NCBI GenBank assembly: GCA_963825765.1
Contig: CAWGUU010000004.1
Location: 248,001-312,000, forward strand
Length of the DNA stretch: 64,000 bases
Direction of reading: 5' to 3'
DNA from: CAWGUU01 sp963825765
GTDB taxonomy: Bacteria > Actinomycetota > Acidimicrobiia > Acidimicrobiales > AC-14
The notes under the pieces: generated by a model
What the model saw: only the letters and a program-made list of their open reading frames with translations
What the model was told of the DNA's origin: nothing
Database searches by the model: none
Part shown: positions 23,480-32,233 of the stretch, piece after piece
Numbering within the stretch: the first letter of the stretch is position 1
Layout: every line of letters starts with the position of its first letter
Program-made: the position numbers and the translations under genes

Positions 23480-24137
23480 CGCGGTGCTGGTGGCCGGCAA
23501 GGACCTGCGGGTCGAGGCCCGATCGCGGGTCGGCGTCAACCAGGTCGTGCCGTTCTCGCTCCTCGTGCTCGTGCTCTTCGCCTTCGCCCTCGACTCCGAC
23601 CGGGACGTCATGACCAAGGTGGCGGCCGGGCTGTTCTGGGTCACCGTCCTGTTCTCGGCTCTGCTCGCCATCCAGCGGTCCTTCGTGATCGAGGCCGACG
23701 ACGACGCCCGCGACGCCCTCCGACTCTCCGGGCTCGACGGTGCGGGGATCTTCCTGGGCAAGGCGGCCGCCATCGCCCTGCAGCTCGTCGTGCTGGAGAT
23801 CGTCCTGGCCGTGGGGGTCGCCGTGCTCTACGACGTCCCGCCCCGAGGACCGGTGATGCTCCTGCTCACCGCCGTGACCGCCACGATCGGGCTGGCCGCC
23901 GCCGGTACCGTCTACGGCATCATCGCCGCCGGCCTCCGGGTGCGGGACACCCTGCTCCCCCTTCTCGTCCTGCCGGTGATGGCCCCCGTCCTGCTGGCAT
24001 CGGCTCGGGCGTCGGAGGCCGCCCTGGCCGGTACACCGGCGGACGGGTGGCCGTGGGTCCGCCTGCTGGCAGTGTTCGCGGCGATCTATGTCGCCTTCGG
24101 GGTCGTCGCCTTCGGCTCCCTCCTGGAGGAAACGTGA
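23469..24137 (+). CDS. ccmB: Cytochrome c maturation membrane protein CcmB
   Basis: 222 residues from GTG 23469, inside the ccmA 3' end. Six hydrophobic helices in the CcmB pattern: VVPFSLLVLVLFAFALDSD, GLFWVTVLFSALLAIQRSF, then ALRLSGLDGAGIFLGKAAA, LQLVVLEIVLAVGVAVLY and LLPLLVLPVMAPVLLAS. It is the membrane partner of CcmA. The stop is immediately followed by the first copy of a duplicated ~100-bp element that separates it from ccmC. Confidence 0.9.
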   Translation: MWRDAVLVAGKDLRVEARSRVGVNQVVPFSLLVLVLFAFALDSDRDVMTKVAAGLFWVTVLFSALLAIQRSFVIEADDDARDALRLSGLDGAGIFLGKAAAIALQLVVLEIVLAVGVAVLYDVPPRGPVMLLLTAVTATIGLAAAGTVYGIIAAGLRVRDTLLPLLVLPVMAPVLLASARASEAALAGTPADGWPWVRLLAVFAAIYVAFGVVAFGSLLEET

Positions 24138-24237
24138 GCGAGCCGAAGGTGAGCGAACCAATGTGTCGCGCTTCGTCCGGCCGGAGGCCGGATGTCACGG
24201 TCGGCATTGATGCAGCTTCCGAAGGAAGGTTGCAACA
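24135..24237 (+). repeat. Duplicated ~100-bp ccm intergenic element, copy 1
   Basis: It begins at the ccmB TGA and runs to the ccmC ATG. The first 68 bp match copy 2 (24982-25049) with two mismatches; the last 35 bp are related but diverged. It contains the stem TCCGGCC / GGCCGGA around a 3-nt loop, and ends in a ribosome-binding site (GAAGGAAGG). Confidence 0.8.
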
Positions 24238-24984
24238 ATGACCAGCCGTAGCACGCGGATCTTGGGCTGGGCCACCGCGTTGTCGTTGGCGCTGACCGCG
24301 GTCCTGGCCCTCGTCGCCTCGCCGGCGGACGTGAACCAGAAGGACGCCGTCCGCCTGCTCTACCTGCACGTTCCCACCGCCTGGCTGTCGATGTACGTCT
24401 CGTTCGGGATCACGACGCTCGCCAGCCTGCTGTACCTGTGGACCCGTACCCGGTCCCGCTTCTGGGACCTCGTCGCCGGGGCGTCGGCGGAGATCGGCGT
24501 GGTCTTCCTCGGGCTGACGCTGCTCATCGGCTCCATCTGGGGGCACAGCACATGGGGCGTGTGGTGGACCTGGGACGCTCGGTTGACCTCCACCGCCGTC
24601 CTGTTCGTGATGTACCTGGGCTACCTGGCGGTGCGGAAGGTGCCGGCCACCGCCGAGGTGACGGCCAAGCGGTCGGCGATCGTGGCCATCGCCGCCTTCC
24701 TGGACGTGCCGATCGTGCATTTCTCCGTCGAGTGGTGGCGAACGCTGCACCAGCCGGCGAGCCTGCTCGACGAGAACCGGCTGCTCGGTGACCCTCAGAT
24801 CGGCGGGCTCATGCTCGTGACCCTGCTGGCGGCGGTGCTGGCGTTCACCCTGCTCTACGCGTGGCTGCTGGTGCACAGGTTCCGGCTGGCCTGGCTGCAG
24901 GAGCAGGCCACCGACCGCCGGATCGAGATCGCCATCGCCGAGCGCCAGGCCGAGGCCGCGCTCCAGGAGGCGGCCCCCCAATGA
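24238..24984 (+). CDS. ccmC: Cytochrome c maturation protein CcmC
   Basis: 248 residues with six membrane helices. The heme-handling tryptophan-rich motif is GVWWTWDARLTS (about residues 107-118). Flanking histidines appear in LLYLHVPTAWLS (His about 44) and IVHFSVEWWRTLHQ. CcmC presents heme to CcmE outside the membrane. The C-terminal cytoplasmic helix (RIEIAIAERQAEAALQEA) is unusually long and charged. It is flanked on both sides by copies of the duplicated element. Confidence 0.93.
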   Translation: MTSRSTRILGWATALSLALTAVLALVASPADVNQKDAVRLLYLHVPTAWLSMYVSFGITTLASLLYLWTRTRSRFWDLVAGASAEIGVVFLGLTLLIGSIWGHSTWGVWWTWDARLTSTAVLFVMYLGYLAVRKVPATAEVTAKRSAIVAIAAFLDVPIVHFSVEWWRTLHQPASLLDENRLLGDPQIGGLMLVTLLAAVLAFTLLYAWLLVHRFRLAWLQEQATDRRIEIAIAERQAEAALQEAAPQ

Positions 24985-25084
24985 GCGAGCCGAAGGTGAG
25001 CGAACCAATGTGGCGCGCTTCGTCCGGCCAGAGGCCGGATGTCACGGTCCTCACTGGTTCAGCATCCGTAAGGATGGTGAACCA
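24982..25084 (+). repeat. Duplicated ~100-bp ccm intergenic element, copy 2
   Basis: It begins at the ccmC TGA and ends at the ccmD ATG, with the same hairpin (TCCGGCC/GGCCGGA) and relative positions as copy 1. The 3' end carries its own ribosome-binding site (AAGGATGG). Confidence 0.8.
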
Positions 25085-25237
25085 ATGAGCCACATCGCGT
25101 ACGTCGTCGCCGGCTACGGGCTCACCGCCGCCGTCCTCGGGGGCTACGCGGCCTGGGTCGTCAGCCGTGAACGCTCCCTGGCCCGTGATCTGGGCGTGAC
25201 GTCCCCGCGTCGCAAGCCCCCCGCGACCACCGAATGA
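25085..25237 (+). CDS. ccmD: CcmD-like small membrane protein
   Basis: 50 residues (MSHIAYVVAGYGLTAAVLGG), one transmembrane helix (about 4-26) and a basic cytoplasmic tail (SRERSLARDLG). Small size, the YVxxAYG-like opening and position between ccmC and ccmE fit CcmD, which releases holo-CcmE from CcmABC. Sequence conservation in this family is too low for certainty. Confidence 0.75.
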   Translation: MSHIAYVVAGYGLTAAVLGGYAAWVVSRERSLARDLGVTSPRRKPPATTE

Positions 25238-25253
25238 CCGGCCTGCCCACCGA

Positions 25254-25718
25254 ATGACTGGTCCCGTCCGAACCACTCCGCCCGTCCCCGTCAAGGGCTT
25301 CTCCCGCCGCCGGCTGACGATCGCCGCGGTCGTGGTCCTGGGCGCGCTCGGGTTCCTCGTCTACCAGGGCCTGGGCAACGCCACCCTGTACTTCCGCACC
25401 GCCGACGAGGCCGTGGCCCAGCGGGCCGAGCTGGGCGACCGGCGGTTCCGGATCGAGGGCGACGTGGTGGCCGGCAGCATCCGAGAGGAGGGCGCCGACG
25501 TCTTCTTCACCATCGCGTCGAAGGACGTCCGGGTCGGCATCCGCCACGAGGGACAGGAGCCGCCCGAGCTGTTCAAGCCGGGGATCCCAGTGGTGCTGGA
25601 GGGCAGTTTTCAGGGCGAGCAGTTCGTCAGCGACAGGATCCTGGTCAAGCACTCGGAGACCTACGTCGCCGAGAACCCGGGACGGGTGACCACCGCCGAG
25701 GTGCCGGCCCAGCCGTGA
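25254..25718 (+). CDS. ccmE: Heme chaperone CcmE
   Basis: 154 residues. N-terminal anchor (RRLTIAAVVVLGALGFLVYQGL, about 19-40), then an OB-fold domain with the conserved RFRIEGDVVAGSI. The heme attachment site is VKHSETYVAEN: His133 with Tyr137 forms the HxxxY of the classical CcmE, not the Cys variant of some archaea and deltaproteobacteria. It carries heme covalently outside the membrane to CcmF/H. Start ATG 25254 follows ccmD by 16 bp. Confidence 0.93.
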   Translation: MTGPVRTTPPVPVKGFSRRRLTIAAVVVLGALGFLVYQGLGNATLYFRTADEAVAQRAELGDRRFRIEGDVVAGSIREEGADVFFTIASKDVRVGIRHEGQEPPELFKPGIPVVLEGSFQGEQFVSDRILVKHSETYVAENPGRVTTAEVPAQP

Positions 25719-25742
25719 ATCCGCCGGTATGAGCCCAAGGGA

Positions 25743-27767
25743 ATGAATATCGTCGTCGGGACGGCGGCCGTCGCCCTCGGGCTTGTCTCCGCTGTGCTCG
25801 GGATCTGCACGCTGGCGCTCGGGCTGAAGCGGGGCGACGGCCGCCTGCTGCGCACCGGCCAGCGGTACGTGTGGCTGGTGCTGGCCGGCGCCGTGCTCGC
25901 CGCGATCGCGATGCAGACGGCCCTGCTCGGCCACGATTTCTCCCTCGCCTACGTGGCCCGGAACAACAGCCGCAGCACGCCGCTGCTCTACACGATCACC
26001 GGCATGTGGTCGGCGCTCGAGGGTTCGATCCTGCTGTGGACGCTCGTGCTGGGCGGATACCTGGCGGTCATGGCCCGCCACTTCCGCCAGCGGGCGTCGG
26101 ACCCGCTGGTGGCCTGGGCCACCCTCACCGGGCTGGTCGTGGTCGCCTTCTTCTTCTTCCTGATGGCGGGGCCGGCCAACCCGTTCCGGCAGGTGGCGGG
26201 CGCCATTCCCCTCGACGGTGCCGGTCCCAACCCGCTGCTGCAGAACCACCCGCTGGTCGCCTTCCACCCGCCGATGCTCTACCTCGGCTACGTCGGCTTC
26301 ACCATCCCGTTCTGCTTCGCCATCGCCGCCCTCGTCACCGGCCGCCTGGGGGAGGGTTGGCTGGTGGAGACCCGGCGCTGGACCCTGTTTGCGTGGGGGT
26401 TCCTCACCGTCGGGATCATCCTGGGTGCCTGGTGGTCCTACGAGGTGCTGGGCTGGGGGGGCTACTGGGCGTGGGACCCCGTGGAGAACGCCTCGTTCCT
26501 GCCGTGGCTGACGGCCACCGCCTACCTGCACTCGGTGATGGCCCAGGAGCGGCGGGGGATGCTGCGGGTCTGGAACCTGTCGCTGCTGGTGGCCACCTTC
26601 TCGCTGACGATCCTGGGGACGTTCCTCACCCGATCGGGGGTGCTCGACTCGGTCCACGCCTTCTCCGAGTCCGCCATCGGGCCGCTGATCCTCGGGTTCT
26701 TCGCCCTGACGACGGCCACGTCCATCGGGTTGATCGCCTGGCGGGGCGACAAGCTGCGCTCGCCGGGCTCGATCGACTCGCCGGTGTCACGTGAGGGGGC
26801 GTTCCTCGCCAACAACGTCCTGTTCGCCGGGTTCGCATTCGTCGTGCTGCTCGGAACCGTGTTCCCCCTGGTGGCCGAGGCGCTGAGGGGCGACCGGCTC
26901 TCGGTGGGAGCCCCCTACTTCGACCGCATGACCGCGCCCATCGGGCTCAGCCTGTTGTTCCTCATGGCGGTGGCCCCGGCGCTGCCGTGGCGCCGGACGT
27001 CGACGGAGGTGCTGCAGCGACGCCTGTTCTGGCCGGCGTGGGTCGGCACGCTCACCGTCGTGGCCTGCGTGGTCGGCGGCGTGCGGGGCCTGATGCCCCT
27101 CGTCGCCTTCGGCCTGGCCGGGTTCGCGGGGGCGGCCGCCGTCCGCCAGCTCGTCCTGTCGGTGCGCTCCGCCCACGCCAAGGGCGTCCCGGTGTGGCGA
27201 GGCGTGATCGGTCGGTCCAACGGCGGGATGATCGTGCACCTCGGCGTGGTGGTCATCGCCTGCGGGTTCGTGGCCAGCTCGGCGTTCGGCGTGAGCCGGC
27301 AGTTCCGGCTCGTCGAGGGCCAGTCGGCCACGGTCTCCGGCCACACGGTCACCTACCTGGGCAGCGTCACCACCGAGGCCGATCAGAAGTCGTCGGTGTC
27401 GGCCCGGATCCGGGTGGACGGCGGCAAGGTCTACGCGCCGGCGCTGCACCGGTTCCCCGGCGCGTCACAGGCCATCGGGTCGCCGTCGGTGCGCACCGGC
27501 CCGTTCGAAGACGTCTACCTCACCCTTGTGGCGGTCTCCGAGGCGGCCGCTGCGGATCCCCATGTCGTCATCGGTGTCAACGTGCAGCCGCTGATCGCCT
27601 GGCTGTGGGTGGGCGGGGGGATCATGGCCCTTGGGACGCTCCTCGCCGCCTGGCCCCGTGATCGCCGGCGATCGACCGAGGAACCTGCCGCGCCGTCATC
27701 CGCCGAGACGCCCGTTCCCCCCGACGAGGTCCCGGCCGACGAGCCGGACCGGGTGCTGTCGCCGTGA
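25743..27767 (+). CDS. ccmF: Cytochrome c heme lyase subunit CcmF
   Basis: 674 residues, about 14 membrane helices. The WWD motif is WGGYWAWDPVENASFLPWLT (about residues 238-257); conserved histidine regions include QNHPLVAFHPPMLYLGYVG and YLHSVMAQERRGMLRVWN. CcmF receives heme from CcmE and ligates it to apocytochrome. A C-terminal extracellular domain (VEGQSATVSGHTVTYLGS) follows, as in standard CcmF. The last 4 bp overlap ccmH (GTGA). Confidence 0.95.
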   Translation: MNIVVGTAAVALGLVSAVLGICTLALGLKRGDGRLLRTGQRYVWLVLAGAVLAAIAMQTALLGHDFSLAYVARNNSRSTPLLYTITGMWSALEGSILLWTLVLGGYLAVMARHFRQRASDPLVAWATLTGLVVVAFFFFLMAGPANPFRQVAGAIPLDGAGPNPLLQNHPLVAFHPPMLYLGYVGFTIPFCFAIAALVTGRLGEGWLVETRRWTLFAWGFLTVGIILGAWWSYEVLGWGGYWAWDPVENASFLPWLTATAYLHSVMAQERRGMLRVWNLSLLVATFSLTILGTFLTRSGVLDSVHAFSESAIGPLILGFFALTTATSIGLIAWRGDKLRSPGSIDSPVSREGAFLANNVLFAGFAFVVLLGTVFPLVAEALRGDRLSVGAPYFDRMTAPIGLSLLFLMAVAPALPWRRTSTEVLQRRLFWPAWVGTLTVVACVVGGVRGLMPLVAFGLAGFAGAAAVRQLVLSVRSAHAKGVPVWRGVIGRSNGGMIVHLGVVVIACGFVASSAFGVSRQFRLVEGQSATVSGHTVTYLGSVTTEADQKSSVSARIRVDGGKVYAPALHRFPGASQAIGSPSVRTGPFEDVYLTLVAVSEAAAADPHVVIGVNVQPLIAWLWVGGGIMALGTLLAAWPRDRRRSTEEPAAPSSAETPVPPDEVPADEPDRVLSP

Positions 27768-28213
27768 GCCGCCGGGCGGTGTGGGGAGTCATGGCGATGG
27801 TGCTGCTAGGGGCGCTGGCCGTCGGCAGCCAGCGCCATGCGCCGGTCAGCGCCGCCGACCGGGAGCGCAGCATCGCCTCCCAGCTGCGCTGCCCGACCTG
27901 CGCCGGCCAGTCGGTCGCGTCCTCCGACGCCCCGGCGGCCCAGGCCATCCGGGAGGAGATCGGCCGCCGGGTGGGCGAGGGGCAGTCCCGCGACGAGATC
28001 GTGGACTTCGTGCTCAGCCGGTACCCGGACAGCCGCATCGTGCCCGAGGCCAGCGGATTCGGCGCCGTCGTGTGGGTCCTTCCCGTCGTCGCCGGCATCG
28101 GTACGGTGGCGGCGCTCACGGTGGTCTACCGGCGCCGCCGGCGGACCACGCCGGTCGGGGCGGCGTCGACCGCCGACAAGGAGCTGGTGGAGAGGGCGCT
28201 GCGATCCCAGTGA
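27764..28213 (+). CDS. ccmH: Cytochrome c maturation protein CcmH/CycL
   Basis: 149 residues from GTG 27764. Signal/anchor at the N-terminus, then LRCPTCAGQSVASSDAPAA with the redox pair Cys43-Cys46 that reduces the apocytochrome CxxCH thiols. A helical bundle with RRVGEGQSRDEIVDFVLSRY follows, and a C-terminal helix VVWVLPVVAGIGTVAALTVVY. No CcmG thioredoxin is encoded in the visible operon, so its electron donor lies elsewhere. Confidence 0.93.
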   Translation: MSRRAVWGVMAMVLLGALAVGSQRHAPVSAADRERSIASQLRCPTCAGQSVASSDAPAAQAIREEIGRRVGEGQSRDEIVDFVLSRYPDSRIVPEASGFGAVVWVLPVVAGIGTVAALTVVYRRRRRTTPVGAASTADKELVERALRSQ

Positions 28214-29037
28214 GCGCCGAACCGTCGACCGCCGAATCGAATAGTGAGAGCCTCCAGGAGCAGCGCGACTTCCTGCTCGACTCGCTGCGCGACCTGGAGC
28301 GGGACAGGGACGCCGGGGACATCACCGAAGCCGACTACCTGGAGCTGAAGGACGACTACACCGCTCGGGCCGCCGCCGTGCTGCGGGCCATGGAGGCAGG
28401 GCCGGAACCCGCGAGTCGTACGGAATCTGTCAGGCGTCCGAGAACGCCGTCCCGCCGAACGCCGTCGGCCGGGCCCCGCACGACCACCACTACTGTCCCG
28501 TCGGCTGGCGCCGGGCGCCGGCGGAGCCTGCTCGTCACCCTCGGTGTGGCGCTTGCAATCGTGGCCATCGCCGGAGGGTCTGTCGCCATTTTCTCGGGCG
28601 ACCGCGAGGCTGGGGCGCCGATCACCGGGTCGATCCCGGGTACCGCGGCCGAGCGGGTGTCCCAGGCCGTCCAGCTCGACAGCCAGGGCCAGGCCCTGGA
28701 GGCCCTCAAGCTGTACGACTCGGTGCTGGCCGACGACCCCGGCAACGTCCAGGCCCTCGCCTACAAGGGCTGGCTGCTGAAGCGGGCGGGGCTGGCCGAC
28801 GAGGCCCAGCAGGCGCTCGACATGGCGGTGGCCCTGGACCCCCGGTTCCCCGACGCCCATTTCTTCCGGGGGATGCTCCTGTTCCAGGACCGCAAGGACC
28901 CGGCCGGCGCAGTGGTCGAGTTCCGCGCCTTCCTGGAAAACAACCCGCCGGCCGAGATGGTGCCGGCGGTGCAGGAAGTGCTGAAGAGGGCCGAGGCGGA
29001 GGCCGCAGCGCCGCAGGCGCCGCCACCATCGCCGTGA
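28210..29037 (+). CDS. ccmI: TPR protein CcmI/CycH-like
   Basis: 275 residues from GTG 28210 (GTGA overlap with ccmH). The N-terminal cytoplasmic segment ESLQEQRDFLLDSLRDLERDRDAG...YLELKDDY is the conserved CcmI helix. A Thr/Pro/Arg linker, a transmembrane helix (LLVTLGVALAIVAIAGGSVAIF) and an extracellular TPR domain (ALKLYDSVLADDPGNVQALAYKG and following) complete it. In the family this domain binds apocytochrome c. Last gene of the operon, ending at a bidirectional hairpin. Confidence 0.85.
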   Translation: MSAEPSTAESNSESLQEQRDFLLDSLRDLERDRDAGDITEADYLELKDDYTARAAAVLRAMEAGPEPASRTESVRRPRTPSRRTPSAGPRTTTTTVPSAGAGRRRSLLVTLGVALAIVAIAGGSVAIFSGDREAGAPITGSIPGTAAERVSQAVQLDSQGQALEALKLYDSVLADDPGNVQALAYKGWLLKRAGLADEAQQALDMAVALDPRFPDAHFFRGMLLFQDRKDPAGAVVEFRAFLENNPPAEMVPAVQEVLKRAEAEAAAPQAPPPSP

Positions 29038-29043
29038 CGGCCG

Positions 29044-29093
29044 TTTCTGCTCGCGATTGACCCGGCTATTTCCCGGAATTGCGCAAGCAGAAA
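29044..29093. terminator. Bidirectional terminator-like hairpin
   Basis: Outer stem TTTCTGCT / AGCAGAAA with an imperfect inner stem (GCGATT with AATTGCGC, CGG with CCG). It sits in the 64-bp gap between the convergent ccmI and cysteine desulfurase genes. Confidence 0.65.
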
Positions 29094-29101
29094 TCCGTGG
29101 G

Positions 29102-30217
29102 TCAGGTGGCCAGCGAGCGGAGCCGGTCGACGACCTGAGGAAAAGCGGCGAGGAAGGCGGCGACGTCGGCATCGGTCGTCGACCAGCCCACCGAGACCCG
29201 CAGTGAACGGTCGGCGGCGACGCCCATGGCCTCCAGCACCGGCGACGGCTCGAGTGATTCCGACGAGCACGAGCTGCCGGAGTGGGCGGCGACACCCGCC
29301 CGGTCGAGGCCGATGAGCACCGGCTCGGCCTCCACCCCGTCGACGCCGAGGCAGACCAGGTAGGGCAGCCGATCAGCCGGGTCGCCGTACGTCTCCACCC
29401 CGTCGACCGCGGTGGCACCGGCCACGACGGCCCGGGTCTGGTCCAACGCCCGCCCCGCCTCGTCCGCCAGCCGGTTGCCGGAGGCCAGGGTCTCGGCGGC
29501 GGCGCCGAAGCCGACGATGCCCGGCACGTTCTCCATCCCTGCCCGCCGGGCCCGTTCCTGCTCCCCGCCGACCAGCAGCGGGCGCAGTCGCAGCCCCCGC
29601 CGCACGAGCAGCGCCCCCACACCGAGCGGTCCGCCCATCTTGTGGGCGCTCACCGACAGCAGGTCGGCGCCCAGGCCGTCGAAGTCGATCGGCAGGTGGC
29701 CGCCGGCGGCGGCGGCGTCCACGTGGACCAGCACGCCCAGCTCCCGGCACCGCGCCACCACCTCGGCCACCGGCTGGACGGTGCCGACCTCGTGGTTGGC
29801 CCACTGCACGTGCACGAGGGCGGTCTCACCGACCCGGATGGCGGCGGCCACCTCGTCGGGGTCGACCCGGCCGAGCCGATCGACACCGACGACGGTCACG
29901 TCGTAGCGGGCCGACGCCTCCCGCACCGCCGAGTGCTCCACCGCCGGCACGACCATGTGGGTCCCCCGCTCACCGGCGCCCCAGACCGCGGCGGCGATGG
30001 CCTCGGTGGCTCCGCTGGTGAACACCACCTCCCGCGACCGGGCGCCCAGCAACAACGCGACCTTTTCCCGGGCGTCCTCCACCACCGCCCGGCTGATGCG
30101 GCCCTCGGTGTGCACCCGCCCCGGGTCGGCCGCGCCCGCCAGCCACGGCAGCATGGCGTCGACGACCTCCGGCCGGGCGGGCGAGGTGGAGGCGTGGTCG
30201 AGGTAGGAGCGCGTCAG
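29102..30217 (-). CDS. Cysteine desulfurase (NifS/IscS-like); unusual start
   Basis: A PLP enzyme that moves sulfur from cysteine for Fe-S or thio-compound synthesis. Visible motifs are SGATEAIAAAV, VQWANHEVGTVQP, HVDAAAAGG, the PLP lysine in SVSAHKMGGPLGVGALL, and the catalytic cysteine loop SGSSCSSESLEPS. The conserved N-terminus SYLDHASTSPARPEVVDAM begins upstream of the first ATG (30154). No ATG, GTG or TTG occurs between that motif and the in-frame stop (30233-30235), only CTG at 30217 or 30232. CTG 30217 is assumed, giving 371 residues. It lies 31 bp downstream of the SufR-like regulator. Confidence 0.88.
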   Translation of the reverse strand: MTRSYLDHASTSPARPEVVDAMLPWLAGAADPGRVHTEGRISRAVVEDAREKVALLLGARSREVVFTSGATEAIAAAVWGAGERGTHMVVPAVEHSAVREASARYDVTVVGVDRLGRVDPDEVAAAIRVGETALVHVQWANHEVGTVQPVAEVVARCRELGVLVHVDAAAAGGHLPIDFDGLGADLLSVSAHKMGGPLGVGALLVRRGLRLRPLLVGGEQERARRAGMENVPGIVGFGAAAETLASGNRLADEAGRALDQTRAVVAGATAVDGVETYGDPADRLPYLVCLGVDGVEAEPVLIGLDRAGVAAHSGSSCSSESLEPSPVLEAMGVAADRSLRVSVGWSTTDADVAAFLAAFPQVVDRLRSLAT

Positions 30218-30248
30218 CCTGGCAACCGTCAGCTAGGGAGACCGACCG

Positions 30249-30959
30249 TCAGACCAGGGTCACGCAGAACTGGTCGCCCCTGGGGCGGGACTCCGAGGTC
30301 TCCGGGACGGTGTCGCCGTACAGGGTGGCGAGCATGCCCTTGACGATGCCGCGGTCGACGGCGCAGATCACCGGGTGCTGGACGGCCGCCTCCCCGAACG
30401 GGCAGTGCTCGGAGATGATCGCCAGCGTGCCTTCCCGGGACTGGGCGTGGGCGGCGAAGCCGTGAGCGGTGAGCGCGTCGGCCACCGCGTGCAGGGCGAC
30501 CTGCAGCGACCGGTGCCCCTCCGACGGGGCCATCGAGGCGGCCAGGGCCCTGCCGTATTCCTGGCCCACCTCCTCGGCCATGGCCTCGGCGGCCTCCGGC
30601 GGCACGAGGGCCAGCGTCTTGCCCAGCAGGGCGATCAGCAGGTCGTCGCGGCGGGCGGGAAATTCCAGGCGCATGTCCTTGTTGGCCGACCGGTAGCGCT
30701 TCGACGGCCGCCCCGCCCCCGCCCCCTCGGCCCGCTCGATCGCGACCTCCAGGTAGCCGCCGCCGGCCAGCTTGTCGAGGTGGTGGCGGGCCACGTTGGG
30801 GTGCAGCTCGAAATGCTCGGCGACCTCGGCGGCGGTGACGCCGTGGTCGGCGTCGTGGGCGAAGAGGTAGATCTCGCGCCGGGTCGGGTCGCCGAATGCG
30901 CTGGTCACAGCCGTGACGGCAGCGGAGAACTCATCCGCCGTCAAAACAGGCTGGGTCAC
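30249..30959 (-). CDS. SufR-like ArsR/HTH regulator with C-terminal cysteines
   Basis: 236 residues from GTG 30957-30959, which follows TAGACT by 6 nt (leaderless). Winged helix at about 15-85 (FGDPTRREIYLFAHDADHGVTAAEVAEHF, LHPNVARHHLDKLAGGG), wing AGRPSKRYR. The C-terminal half has EHCPFGEAAVQHPVICAVDRGIVKGML with cysteines spaced as in SufR-type Fe-S sensors, plus a final Cys near the end (DQFCVTLV). Its neighbours, a cysteine desulfurase and the Fe-S carrier Mrp, support regulation of Fe-S assembly by cluster status. Confidence 0.83.
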   Translation of the reverse strand: MTQPVLTADEFSAAVTAVTSAFGDPTRREIYLFAHDADHGVTAAEVAEHFELHPNVARHHLDKLAGGGYLEVAIERAEGAGAGRPSKRYRSANKDMRLEFPARRDDLLIALLGKTLALVPPEAAEAMAEEVGQEYGRALAASMAPSEGHRSLQVALHAVADALTAHGFAAHAQSREGTLAIISEHCPFGEAAVQHPVICAVDRGIVKGMLATLYGDTVPETSESRPRGDQFCVTLV

Positions 30960-30964
30960 GCCGG

Positions 30965-30971
30965 TAGTCTA
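30965..30971. promoter_or_regulatory. Overlapping divergent -10 elements of the SufR-like gene and mrp
   Basis: TAGTCT on plus (30965-30970) serves mrp, which also has GGAG 8 nt before its ATG. TAGACT on minus (30971-30966) is exactly 6 nt from the regulator GTG. Both lie in the palindrome GGTAGTCTACC (30963-30973), which could also be the regulator's binding site. Confidence 0.6.
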
Positions 30972-30997
30972 CCTTTTCGGAGAAATCGGAGCCCCTC

Positions 30998-32125
<1,128 letters not shown>

Positions 32126-32130
32126 CCAGC

Positions 32131-32233
32131 GGTCAGCCGGTCGGTAACGCTGACCCCCTGGTCAGCCGGTCGGTAACGCTGACCCCCTGGTCAGCCGGTC
32201 GGTAACGCTGACCCCCTGGTCAGCCGGTCGGTA
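32131..32233. repeat. 29-bp tandem hairpin repeat between mrp and the DUF885 gene
   Basis: Three perfect 29-bp copies (starts 32131, 32160, 32189) and a partial fourth from 32218 that includes the stop codon and last codons of the convergent gene. Each unit holds GGTCAGC-N11-GCTGACC, so the array forms serial hairpins, likely a bidirectional terminator made by duplication of the DUF885 gene end. Confidence 0.8.

Noticed and set aside
25161..26657. 498-codon minus-strand frame opposite ccmE/ccmF
   Set aside because: Shadow of two well-supported ccm genes.
32131..32233. CRISPR-like 29-bp repeats
   Set aside because: The repeats abut without spacers and each unit is a hairpin; no cas genes nearby.
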